A stretch of 64,000 nucleotides of DNA, from NCBI RefSeq assembly GCF_028009165.1, contig NC_079243.1:2418001-2482000 (forward strand), read 5' to 3'. Within the stretch, counting starts at the first letter, position 1. The number at the start of each line of letters is the position of its first letter. Below the pieces are notes generated by a model. That model saw only the letters and a list, made by a program, of their open reading frames with translations, ran no database searches and was not told the DNA's origin. Shown here in pieces: positions 44,406 through 55,600 of this stretch. Origin of the DNA: Akanthomyces muscarius. Lineage: Eukaryota > Ascomycota > Sordariomycetes > Hypocreales > Cordycipitaceae. A program made the position numbers and the translations under genes.

Positions 44406-45713
44406 GGTAGCCGCGGCTGTGAATTGAGGGCGGGAAAGATGCAGAGGCGATGTTTTCTTCCTCGCGGTGGGGCGGAACGGATGGATAGAGCGAGAGTATG
44501 GCGACAATAAGCGAGTGTATGGAATTCAAACGGTCGATGAATCAAAAGAGAGGCGGCGGCAGCGGATACTAATTGATGGAAAAGACGGCGGAATGAAAAA
44601 GGGAGATGCTCGTGTGATCTATTAATAGGGGCTTTTCACGAAGCCTCATTTACCCGCGTGACAGCCAACAGCCTCCTCGTGGCTGTTACTAGTGGGCAGG
44701 CCCGCTGTAACAGGCAATACGCCCTTGAAATAGCTGTGACAGAGATTGTATCTCTGAAAATACATCGTTGTGGTTTTATCCAATTCCGAGTCGACGTATC
44801 GGAACGAGGCGAGCCTAGTTGCTTGGCCGCTTTGTCTACGACCCGTCCAACAGACCCGTTCCGCGAGGCTGCTCTTGACGGGCGCTTCGAGCTGTTAGAG
44901 CAAGAGCAAAAGTTTGTGGCTGATCATATTAATGAGAACCAGTCACGATCCAAGCTTGCAAGCAGACGATGAGCCAATGGTTGTCGCGTGCAGTGCTCCA
45001 CCAATGCAGCAGATCAGATCCGTGATTTATCGCCCATGCCTTTCTGTAAGCCGAGTCTTTTGTTACCTTTGAAGACAAGATGCAAATTCCCTGCAGACGT
45101 GTGCAACGTGCTGAGCCGCGTGGTGGTTTACGTACACCAAGGGCCACGGGAGCACTACCCAGGTGGCGTCGAAATCCGTACCACTTGCGGGGAAGTGCGC
45201 AACAGTGATGAGCAGTCAGTTACCGAAGATTGGGACGTAAAGCATCACCGAGAAGAAGAAGTCTACTCAGATAAGTATGTACTTTTATCCTTCGGGTCGC
45301 TTGTGTTATAGTTGAATATTGCTTGACGATACCCTTGACGCTAAGCCTTATTACAGAGTAGCCCTTGGTCGTCAGAAGGCGGAACCCATGAATCTAGTTA
45401 ATCCAACGAATTATTAGTTGCACTGGCCGACGCTACCTCGTCGCGTCGGCGCTCAGCCTTATCCTTAGCGTGGACACTACACGTCAGTCCTGCGGCCGCA
45501 AGACGAGTACGGACATCCCCAAGTCGCAGATTTCGGTCCCGATGAGTCGTAATGGCCGCGTAAAGAGAGGGCCGGATTGTCTGCGCACTCTTGAATGTGG
45601 CGTACAACCCGCCCGCGAAGTATTGTACATAAGCGTAGTGATGCCCCCCCCCCCCCGTGCTTGAAGACAACCTCCGTCACTGTTAACTCATACTCACCGC
45701 CGCCCACAACACC
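44406..45713. other. Divergent intergenic region
   Basis: About 1.3 kb holding the promoters of the secreted protein (minus) and the acetyltransferase (plus). A run of 13 C bases at 45644-45656 lies about 60 bp before the acetyltransferase start. No gene supported. Confidence 0.5.
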
Positions 45714-46316
45714 ATGACATCGATGCAAGAAATGACGGATAGCTTTCGCGACGTTTTTAAGTCGGAGCGTCTCGTCTACACCGCCCTCGAGGAGACGGAC
45801 CGCTGCAAGGACTTTTGGTGGAAGTGCTGCGCCTCCGACCTCGTGAACCGGAGCCTCATCGACGCCGGGCGCCCGGTGCCGCCCTCGCGCGCCGCCTCCG
45901 ACAAGCAGCTGGCCGAGACTGTCAACGAGAGCAAGACGTACCTCGCCGTGCTCGTCTGCCTGCCCGCAGCAGACCCGGAGCCGGAGCAGCCGATTGGCTA
46001 CCTGGTCCTCAACAAGTCGTTTCCCAGCTGCGCGTCGTACCACCTCGGCTTTCTGCAGGAGCACCAGAACAAGGGCTACGGCCGCGAGGCGATCCGCTGG
46101 GCGGCCGACTACGCGTTTACGTGGTGCAACCTGCACCGGCTGAGCATCGGGGCTCTGTCGTACAACGAGCGCGCGATGCACCTGTATGCCAGCATCGGGT
46201 TTGTGCAGGAGGCGAGGAGGCAAAGCTGCATTTACTTGAATGGGTCCTGGCACGATCTGGTTGATTATCGCATGTTGAGGGAAGAGTGGGAGAAGCTGCG
46301 TGAAGAATCAGCGTGA
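45714..46316 (+). CDS. GNAT-family N-acetyltransferase (RimJ/RimL-like)
   Basis: Single exon, 200 residues. GNAT enzymes transfer acetyl from acetyl-CoA to an amine. The opening FKSERLVYTALEETD is the RimJ-type first strand. Motif A is LGFLQEHQNKGYGREAIRWA, with QNKGYG (residues 118-123) binding the CoA pyrophosphate. Motif B is NLHRLSIGALSYNERAMHLYASIGF. Substrate unknown. ATGs at 45714, 45723 and 45732 share the frame; the first is used. Confidence 0.88.
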   Translation: MTSMQEMTDSFRDVFKSERLVYTALEETDRCKDFWWKCCASDLVNRSLIDAGRPVPPSRAASDKQLAETVNESKTYLAVLVCLPAADPEPEQPIGYLVLNKSFPSCASYHLGFLQEHQNKGYGREAIRWAADYAFTWCNLHRLSIGALSYNERAMHLYASIGFVQEARRQSCIYLNGSWHDLVDYRMLREEWEKLREESA

Positions 46317-46598
46317 CGAAAAAGGATGGGCGCTATACGCAATTGACGGGAAACGTGCAGCTGGAGTGTGCAATGACGCGGGTGCGATGAGTGGACAATT
46401 TGAGTACTCTGTCGTACTTTTCTGGAGAATTGAGAAAGGCAAAAAGTATCAAGCCCATGCTGGGCGCTTTAGTCCGACGCGGCGTGTAACATCCTTTGAG
46501 AACGTCCAATCTGTACAAGCCACATAACAGCTCCCAATGCAGCCTCAGCTGCCTGTAGTACCGCTCACAACCCCAACCAACCTTGTACTCCTCCAAAA

Positions 46599-48647
46599 TC
46601 AGTCACCCAGCCGATCACTATCCTCCATTGTCCATGCCCACAGTCGCATCAACCATTCCTCATCAGGGTCGTCTTCTCTGTCCGCGTTGAGATCCGACCC
46701 TGCAGCACTTCCAGAAGCCGACGGATTGGCACTTCTTTCCACAATTGTCAAGTTCCCCAACAGTGTTTCGAGAGAGACCTTGATTGCCAGCACGATCTCT
46801 CTGACTTCGCGAATGCGCATGGTCCCGTCAACTTGGGCGCAGTGCGCGAGATCCAGAACGTGGTTGCGCATATCGCTTGTGAATGCATCAGTGACGGCTG
46901 GTAGCTGTTCCCGGATGCCATCCAGTGCGGCGCGGAGCACGTTGTGAACGCTATTGGTGCTGGCGTTGCCCTGCAGCACTGCGTCGAGGTTGGCAATGGC
47001 AATCTGAGCAAAGCGAATGGTCCGCTCAATGCAGCCTCTGGCCATTGTCAAAGCATGGATCTGGGTAGGATTACCCTGCCCATGAGGTATTGCCTGGACG
47101 ATGGGCGCCGCGCTACTGAGAGGTTTTGTTCCGAGCGAGGCGGATCGCGCAAATTGCTGCGTGTTCTCCTAAACATCGCACAGCTCCGCGGGGAGCCGTC
47201 CCAAGACTCGTTTTGTTTCCCATTCTTGGTTGCCGTAGAAATGGAATCGTCGACACCACTCTCCGACTATGCAGGCACGAAATTCTGGCTGTACACACTG
47301 ACAGTTCAGTGTCCCAGAGCGTAGCAGCCTCGCCAAATCGGTAAGAATGCTCATGTAATTCAATCTATTGGAAGGCGATGGATTGCAAATTACCTTTATA
47401 TTGTCAGCCGTAGGTGCGATTCTGCATGTGAATGTACTTGCCTTTGTCTCTTTCAAGAGCTTCGCAGCATTCGAGATTGTGTATTTAGCATCAACTGCAA
47501 ATAGCTGGGCGAGGTATTTATCCAATTTGGTTACTTGACTGGCAGCTGGGTCGACCGGCAAAATTTGAGGAGTTTGACAACTTTTGCTGTTCTGCTCAGT
47601 TTCTTGCTGGACTTGGGACTCTGTGTGATTGGACCTGGCGTGCGACGCAGGATCAGAACCAATATTGCTTGCTTCATTTCCGGATTGACTCTCCGGCTGC
47701 AGAGATTCGATCACATCTTTTGGCGTAGGCGGAGGTTTCTTGTCATGCGATGGACTTTGGATCTGCTCTTGCTGCTCCGAGGGCTTAGGCGATGCCTGCT
47801 TTGCGGTTGGCACGGTGTTGCTGTTCGGCGCACTGATGGTTTTGGGCCGTGGCTTCGCAGGTTGGAGGGTCTTTCGAAGCAAACCGGTCTTGAGCGTGAC
47901 TATCAGGGAAGGAACCGCCGGCCTGGGAGAAGTGTTGCGCATTATAAGTTTGTGGGTTTCACGGTGTTTCTTGCAAAAGTCGTCGAGGCTGCGCTTCACG
48001 TGTTGCCAAGTCTCACTCGCGGACATCTGGCAGCTGTGTCCAACCCATTCATCGTAAAAAGCAATGTAGTGGCGGATATCATCGTGCTCCGGAGCACGAT
48101 ACAGCCAACAGAGGCCACTGCCTGCGTCTTTCCTGCCAAGGACAAAGAATGCGTCCGTGACGTCATAAGTTAGTCGCACAATGAGGCAGCGGTGATGTTC
48201 TTCGTCGACAGTGACCAATTTGAGGCGCCTTGGCAAGGATCTATTTGGGGTTTGAAGCTCTTTGTATGCTTCTTTGTATACTTCTTTGTATACTTCTGAA
48301 AAGGCAGAGCCTATGCATGCGGCTGCCGGAATTAGCTCACCCACCATAACAGCGTGGTTCAGACCCTGGTAGTGCAGTTGGGTTCCCTCTCGGCGGAAAG
48401 TGAAAGCATCTGCCAAATTCGTCCATTTGGCAATATCGCCAGTTGTAAGACATTTATTTGTATTAAGTGGCGGTCCGCGCGAATGACTCTGCGGCGAACC
48501 CGGCTTTGAGCTGTGTTGAAGCCCCAGCGGCCGTCAGGGTTGTATGCAAACCCTCGACGGGGTTGATTCACAGCTAGAAGGAAAAAAGTCAAGTTAGAAT
48601 CTAAACGGAAAAAATTGAGAATAGATAAAGAGCGTACCATTTGGCAT
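46599..48647 (-). CDS. Unknown paralog family member, model uncertain or disrupted
   Basis: Paralog of the gene at 51094-52070. Exon 1 is only ATGCCAAATG (48647-48638); exon 2 starts at 48573 with GFAYNPDGRW and RVRRRVIRA. The homologous frame then continues as KWTNLADAFTF in another frame, open to a TAG at 47169-47171, and the same frame goes on open for 189 codons to 46599. So either two unrecognised introns (for example one ending GAGAG near 48385, one ending TTTAG at 47169) or a frameshift plus an in-frame stop are present. The body matches the paralog (VVGEL; RCLIVRL; HYIAFYDEW; W-x5-7-L-x2-FC-x2-HRETH). A Pro/Gln/Ser-rich middle and a helical C-terminus follow. Function unknown. Confidence 0.45.
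48261..48296 (-). repeat. Coding tandem repeat (12 bp x 3)
   Basis: Three copies of a 12-base unit (TTTGTATRCTTC on the plus strand) encoding the repeated residues EVYK/EAYK inside the uncertain paralog gene. The paralog at 51094 lacks it, so it is a recent local expansion. Confidence 0.85.
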
Positions 48648-49147
48648 TTTTGCGGCGTCAACAGACCATGCAGCAAGGACTCTTTGACGACTTGGCACGT
48701 TGGAGTCCTGCTGGGATGGAAGCTGATTTTAGACGTCGCGGAGATGTAAGGAGAAATAAAAAGAGAAAATACAAAAAGTCAGAAGTGAAATTCTGACTGC
48801 TGTCTTGTGTGCAAACGGGCTGTTCCTCTGTTTGCAGCCAGCGCGCTGAAGTATGGCCAAGCACGCGTCAATGAATGTGTTCCCGGCACACGTGAAAAAG
48901 CGCAACGAAAAGAGCTGCAAAGTCAAAAAGCCCACAACTCTCAGTACGACAGCACATGATGATTGTTTTTTACACGGACAAATAAGTAACTCCTCTCTGT
49001 TAAGCTCCGTGACAATGAGCCCCCCTACGGGCTATGCAAAATTACGCTACATCTCTCTCGAGGGCCACGACTAATGCGAACCAAACCCACACTCTGGTCC
49101 TTTCATTGTCGTAAATTTAGTGACATGTCCATGCTCTCTTCCTGTCA
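48648..49147. other. Intergenic
   Basis: 500 bases between the uncertain paralog and the next minus-strand gene. Contains the presumed promoter of the former; nothing else seen. Confidence 0.5.
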
Positions 49148-50382
49148 TCAGTTGCCAGTCCTTGGGCGTTTGCTGCCTCTCCTCGAAACTGGTCGTCCGG
49201 CCGGGCTGCCCATGTTGGGTTGGAGGCGGGCAAGCTCCCGGGCCTTGATGTACGCGAGCATCATATTGACCTGAACTCCGACCGCAACAGTGGCGGATGC
49301 ATCATTTTCAGCGCTGGCCTGCACGAGGAAGGCCCGCATGGATTCGCAAAACGGCAGAAAGCTCCCGGACTCCTTTGCGAGCTCGAACGCGGTCTTGATG
49401 CTCACGTACTTGCTGTCGGGCCCGGCCTGCTCCTCCGCGGCGGAGCCTGCAGCGGCGACGGACATGCCCGAGAATCTTGCCGTCAATGCCCTGCCGAGCG
49501 GGCCGGCCATGGCGTCCAGCGAGTCCAGCACCTTGGTGATGGCTGGGGCGTTGCGTTCCCCCGGCCGAAGAATGTCGCACAGGTACAGCAGACGTGGCAT
49601 GCCGCTGAGCGCATTGCGCGTCCAGATAAAGATGTCCCGCACATTGTCCGTCCTGTCGAGCAGCTGGCGCTTGTGCTCCGTCATGCGCAGCAGGTCGATG
49701 CCATATAGCTGGCGCAGCATGCCTGACTCCAGCATGTTTACGGCCTCGGGGGCCTCGAGGCTGCTGTAGAGAATGCACCACTGCGAGAACAGCCAAGACT
49801 GGCTGACAGGATCCGCAACGGCATCTTGGAGCGGCTCGCTTCGCACCACGGCCGCCAGGTGGAGGATAAGCGCGGGAGAGACGCCGCGGCCGTCAGGCCG
49901 TGTCGTTGCGTAACAAACTGGCCTCTTCTAACTGGTTTAGGGGAATGTAAATATGAAAGTGACTGGGGAACACTTACATCTAGCAAACGGGCAAACTTGG
50001 CCGCGTGATGGGCTGTAAAGCTGCACTCAGGGTCGAAGATCCGATCCAGCAGCACGCAACGCACTTCTTCTTCTCGTTGCGACTCCGAGTTGAATATTCG
50101 ATCAGCTTCCGCCATCTGAAGCTGAAGAGTGTGTTTCTGCAGGCTATTGGCGGGAAGGGCATCGACGAGGGGCTTGACGTTGGAAATGAAGTCGCCAACG
50201 TTGACACCACAGCTCTCTGCCGCTGGGGTGGCAGAGTCCGACCTGGACATGCTTCCCGCGGCTGCCGACGCTGGGCTGTGTATCGGGACCCAAGAAAGCA
50301 CTGTGTTTTGAGAAAGTAGAGAAGAAGTTTTGATTAGTGGAAGGGCAGCGTGCAAGCCTGGAGAACACGTACGTGGCGTCAT
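49148..50382 (-). CDS. Hypothetical protein with tiny first exon
   Basis: Three exons, 50382-50373, 50300-49978 and 49927-49148, give 370 residues; introns of 72 and 50 bp keep phase (MTP-LLSW and FARLLD-KRPVCY). The chain is largely alpha-helical by composition, with no transmembrane segment or catalytic motif that I recognise. It has a Ser/Ala-rich start, a helical body (DFISNVKPLVDALPANSLQ; LLDRTDNVRDIFIWTRNAL) and a basic tail (SRRGSKRPRTGN) that could be a nuclear signal. The 10-nt first exon ending in phase 1 repeats the arrangement of the two flanking paralogs, though I see no convincing protein similarity to them. Function unknown. Confidence 0.68.
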
Positions 50383-51093
50383 CTCTGAGAGTGTCAAACT
50401 GTGATGAAGAGAGAGAAATTTGGAGTGACTGCTGCTGCTGTCCAGGAATGGAGTATCATTCACTGGGATGACATAATGAGGAGTGTAAAACGCTGGCGGC
50501 AGTCTGCGGGGATTATTTGACGCGGGGGTGAAAAGCAAACGGGCTCTTCACAACTCTGCACCGGACTGGCTCCTACTACCAAAACGTCCTGCATCCAATC
50601 GCATCTGCTGGAATTATGGCAAAGAGCTGTCTCTTCCAATGGCTTGTGTGTATAATTAGAGGAGAATGTTGATCGCTGGTTCGACCTGGTGTAGCGGCCT
50701 TGACCATCGCGACCCTACGGAACAGGCATGAGATGCATTGTTAGAACACCCTACGTTTGACCTGAACAGTAATCAAAGTTTCATAATCATTTTCAAAATG
50801 GTCTAGTCTTCTCGATTTCCAGAACCATGTCATCCAGGTTCTGACCGCCTCCCAAAATGTATTTAGTAAACCTCCCCGCGTCTCGTCACATACCGTCTTC
50901 ATCTTTCCCAGATCTCGATGCTCGTGTCCTGGTAGTTCCTTCTTGAATCCCGTCTTAGCTTTAATTATCAGTTCAAATCGTTTCGTTTAGTATACACAGT
51001 TCCCTTTGGACAGCCCAATCTTCTTCTTCAGCTGTCCTGCCTGCGATTGTTCTGTTCCGCACCATCACCACTCGGAGCGCGAGATGCCAACCT
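50383..51093. other. Intergenic
   Basis: About 710 bases, promoter of the preceding minus-strand gene and 3' flank of the next. No gene or RNA gene seen. Confidence 0.5.
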
Positions 51094-52070
51094 TTATCCC
51101 TGAGCAGCAATGGCAAACAAGCAACCCGTGAGCCCGAGGTAGATGCAAATAATGACGGCAAAGAAGATATCGACGGTCTCAGTGGAGGCGCGATCCTCGG
51201 TACTTATTGCAGCGCCCACGCCTCGCGGGCAGGCCGTCGCGCACGGCACAACAGCCGAGCGCACCGGGATTAGAGCCCCCCCGTCATTGCCATCGTCAGC
51301 TTCGGCTCTCGAATTAGAATCAAGAATCAATAAGTTTGCAGCCTTGTACCCGCTGCGAAAGTGTGTCCTCCTGTAGTCTCTGCAAAACTTGAAAATATTC
51401 TCCCAGATCTGTCGTTTCCGGTCCTCCCTCTGGTCCGACACAGGTACAACCCAGAACTCATTGTAAAAGGCAATGAGGTCATCGTCATACCCAGATAAAT
51501 TCAGGGCTCTTATAGTACAGGCCTCATTGAGCTTGTTGCGGCCAGTGAGGACATGCAGCTCATCGCGCCTGGCGTTGAGCATTCTGACCACAACTAAACG
51601 TGGGACGAATTCGCACGGATAGATCATATGAAGTTTTTGCCAGCAGCCTTGACTACACGAATGATGCGTCGCGAGGGGTATATAATGGAACTCGCTTTTA
51701 TCCGATGCTCCTTCGATCAAGAGCTCTCCCACGACTACAGCGAAACAGCCGAGGCCGCAGCCATCAATGTTGACGTCTACGTCGTGCCAGATCTCTCCGC
51801 ACTCACTATCACTACTATGATAGATGTCGTCCTCCCAGCATGAGGTGTCGCTTTTTTGTTGCGGCATCACGCGTATCACACGGTTGCGCAGACGGCCTTC
51901 TCGTGCTGGGACAGCCCAGAGGTAGTCCGGCTTCGCAGCAAAGCCGGGGCCAATCGTGGAAGCGAAATCTTAACCAGAGTCTAAAAAACAAAAATGTGGA
52001 TCAGATGACAGTTCAGACTGGCGAACCTCTTCGGCAGGTATAGGGGCAAGGCAAGTTCCATACCAGGCAT
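51094..52070 (-). CDS. Unknown protein with C-terminal membrane anchor, paralog of 46599-48647
   Basis: Two exons, 52070-52064 (ATGCCTG) and 51968-51094, give 293 residues; the 95 bp intron ends TTAAG, chosen because the downstream frame carries a stop just before it. The N-terminus GFAAKPDYLW...RLRNRVIRV aligns with GFAYNPDGRW...RVRRRVIRA of the paralog. The core has VVVGELL, RLVVVRMLNAR, DDDLIAFYNEFW and W-x2-IFKFCRDYRRTH. The last 28 residues form a hydrophobic helix (IFFAVIICIYLGLTGCLFAI) ending near the C-terminus, so a tail-anchored or GPI-like form is possible. No known domain recognised. Confidence 0.68.
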
Positions 52071-52683
52071 TCTACAGTTGATTGTACGCAGGGGCGCAAC
52101 TAGCGGTAGACGTACGGTTTGATGTAGAGGCGCAGAAGGGCATCCAGGAGCAGAGAAGAACAGAGTCGAGATGTAAGGAGGGAGCAATGCTCTCGAGTGG
52201 CAGAGAGCAAGAGAAAAGCTGTGCTGAGGCAGGCAACGTGGAAACGCGAAAAGGGTGCGAGTAGTGAAAAGGAAGTGGTGCGAGATCAAGTTACTTGAGT
52301 AGAGGCGTGCATGCCAAATTACATGCAAACGCACACGCTCTCCACTGTTTACGCACCATCTCTACAAAACCGAGGATGCTCAGCCGGCAGACTACAGACA
52401 CAGTACCTCTGAATCAACAGCAGAAATCCATTCGCCTTTAGAGACTCGCCGCTCTTTTCCCCTCTATCTCTTACCCAAACCATGCTTCTTCTTCCCCTTC
52501 TCCAAAATGACAAAAATGCCAAAATGTTCCATTTCGCACGAAAAGCATCTCTATCCTAGGCAACGCCGTTAAATGCCCTCCTGTCTATACAAACCTAATT
52601 ATGTAAAATGTAAAATGCAACTGGTAAAACAAAGTGGAAAGCAAAGCGAAGCAAATGTTTCATGATATGCAGACAAATGAGAA
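52071..52683. other. Intergenic
   Basis: About 610 bases between the tail-anchored protein start and the 3' end of sen1. Nothing supported. Confidence 0.5.
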
Positions 52684-55600
52684 CTACCTTTTCTTAGGTA
52701 GGAACAGGCTCGGTTTGGCCTTCTTTCGTGGTCCAGTGGGTGGTGGTTTCTATGCGCTGTTAGTAGCTGAACGTGGGCAAAGGTGAGCTGCATTACATAC
52801 CGGTCTATTGAGCGGCGCCGACATTGCAGACGGCCCAGAAGGAGCTGTTGGCAGCGACGGCAGTGCACTCGGCTTTGGTGGCGGTGGACGCTCCGGCGGT
52901 GCCAGGCCCAGAGTCACCATGGCGCTAGGATCTGTCGGCTGTCTGGGCAGTGGCCTGTTAGGCCTCTGGCCAAACTTGCCAGCCAGTCCTCCTGCACGAG
53001 GCTGGGCGCTGACAATTCTCTTTGGGGCAGGCAGAGTACCGTCTGGGCTATTCAGTGCTCTCTTTTTGTTGTCGCCGGGCAGAGAAGCTGTTTGGATCGA
53101 AGGAGAGCGGTACGAGGAAGCGGCTGGTCGAGTGGGAATTGACGCATATTCTTCGCTTGAACGCTTGATGGGTGGAGGTTCGTAAGCATCGGGCATGACG
53201 ACGTCGTCATCAGGCGTGGCAATAGATGCGGGAGAGCCGTTAGTCATGGGACTGTCTACAGCTGTACGTGCAGTAGATGTCATGATGCTGCCAGGCTTGG
53301 CTCTCTCGAGGGGCTTGCGGAACATGTTGACAATGTCGCCCTGGGTATAGCGGTCTCTCGACTGTGCATCTTCGATGAGCTTCTTCCAGAACTCACCCTG
53401 CACAAGCGCGCGTGAGTCTCCCAAAATCCACAGCGACGATTTCGCACGGGTTAAACCGACATTCATACGGCGAATGTCGGTCATGAAACCGATGCCACCG
53501 GTAGCGCTGGCTCGCACGCAGGAAAATATGATAATTTCGCACTCGCGACCCTGGAAAGCATCGGTTGTGTTGAACTCGATGATGTCGGTGATCTCTTCTC
53601 CATATCGCGCCTTGAAACGGTTGCGGAGCTCGAACAGCTGAGCTTTGTAGGGAGTAATGATACCGATTTTGCCCACCAAGTTGCACTGGCTGTATTCCTT
53701 GCGAAAACGATCGTACATTTGGAGGGCGACGTCGAGTTCTCGGGTATTGACAAGCGATCGGCCCCTGCTGCCACGCTCTTGCGCACCCTGCACATCAAAG
53801 AATCGGTAGGGTCCCAGTAGCGCGCTCTTGTGCCAAGGTTGCTGGCGGAGACCGGCCATGTCCTGTCCGTCATGCAGCTGCCCTTCGTAGAATTCTTTGC
53901 TGGGGAATGAACTGATCTCGGGATGCATTCGGTATTGCATGTCGAGGAGATGGACCGACTTTGGGTGATTTTGCTGCATCCGAACGAACAAACTCTGATC
54001 GTAGCCGAAGCGGGCAGCTGACTGCGAAAGGACAGTAGGTGGCAGCTGCTTGGGGTCTCCAACGAGGATACACTTGCAGCATCCGTATTTGAGCGGGATC
54101 AGGGCACTCAGCTCAACACACTGCGCGGCCTCATCGATAATGACCGTCTCGAATTCGACATCCAGGTTGCGGAACATTTCGTGACCACTGCCACTAAGGG
54201 TAGCGCAGAGGACGTGGGCGTTGTTGAGGATCTCTTGCTGAATCTGGCGACGCTTCATCTCCACCTCTCGAGCAACTGAGTTGCCGCTATCTTTGTCGGC
54301 TTCAATCTGTTTGCCTATGTCTCGCTGCTCGCGCTTTAGATCGTCAAACTGCCGCAGAAGTTTGTTGCGAAAGTCTTGGTCCTCTTTTTCGTTTGCTTCG
54401 TCTAGCTTGGGACGCAGAATGCCAAGTTCTTCCTTGATCTGGCCGGCGCGTTCATGGAGCTTGTCTCTGGTGACCTTGGCCTTGTCCTTTGTTGAATCAC
54501 CTTCCATGCGTGCACGAACTAGCTCGTCCAGAGTGACATCCTTGACACCAGCACTGATGGCATCAGTACGACCGAGACGCAGGACATTGATATTTCTGGT
54601 CTTGCCGCTCGTGGTTCTGATCCCATTCTTCAAACGGGTGACGAGTTCGTCAACAGCTGCGTTACTCGGAGCACAGACAAGGAGCTTCTTGGGCTTCTGA
54701 CCAGCAGACTGGTTTGTAGCCCCCGGTCGAACTGGAACACCAACAGGCATGCCCTTGGCGGGTGCTTGCGCAAGCTGCTCAGAAAGCAGAGCACCAACCA
54801 TGGCAATAATGGTTTTGGTTTTACCCGTACCAGGAGGGCCTTGAATGAGGGTGAAGCCGTCATTCTCCTGTGCACCCAGAACGGACAAGGCCTGACCTCG
54901 GTTGAGTTGCCAATTACTCTGGTAGTTGGTAACTTTCTCGTCCCCGTATTTGAGAATGGGCGACGGTTCAGCCTTAAGAATTTCGTCCATGAGATCATAG
55001 TACTGCAGGGATTCGAGAGCAGCATACTCTCGCTCAATGGTGGTCATATTGGTAATCTTGATGCCGTGCATCATGGTGTTGGGCATCAGAGCGGTACCCA
55101 GGGGGTTACCGCGTGATGCGACACGGAAGATGACTTCGAGACGAACCTTCTTGTATATTACGCGATGGACACGAGCTAGACAGTGACGAGCAGAGGGATT
55201 GCTGAGCGGATTCTCATCCTCGGAGACCAGGAGAATATCTCCTTCACCGATGCCTCGCTCTCTGTTCTGAGCGACTTCCATCGAGAAGGTAATTTCAAGA
55301 TAGCTGTCAACACTGGCTCGACTGGCAATCTTGATGCCAAACGTCTGAGCCGTGACTTCATCCTTTGCCGTGACAAAGCTTCTCCACGCTTCCGAGGCAA
55401 GAAGTGGGAAGAATGTATCCCTGTACGATGTCGGGTCGGGGTATCTTGTATCGACCTTGCAAGCCTTGGGCCCATTAGGCGGATCATTTCCGCCATGGAA
55501 AATGTCCCAAGCTAGAATGGCATTGTGCAACTTGTCCATAGGTGGAATAAGACGGGCTCGCATTTCCTTTACTGATCGCTGCTGTCGAACCTTCTTGACG

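Noticed and set aside
45644..45656. Run of 13 C bases
   Set aside because: A homopolymer, possibly with length error; no evidence of function.
50670..50705. GGTTCGACC resembling a tRNA T-loop
   Set aside because: No complementary T-stem, no acceptor stem and no box A upstream; not a tRNA.
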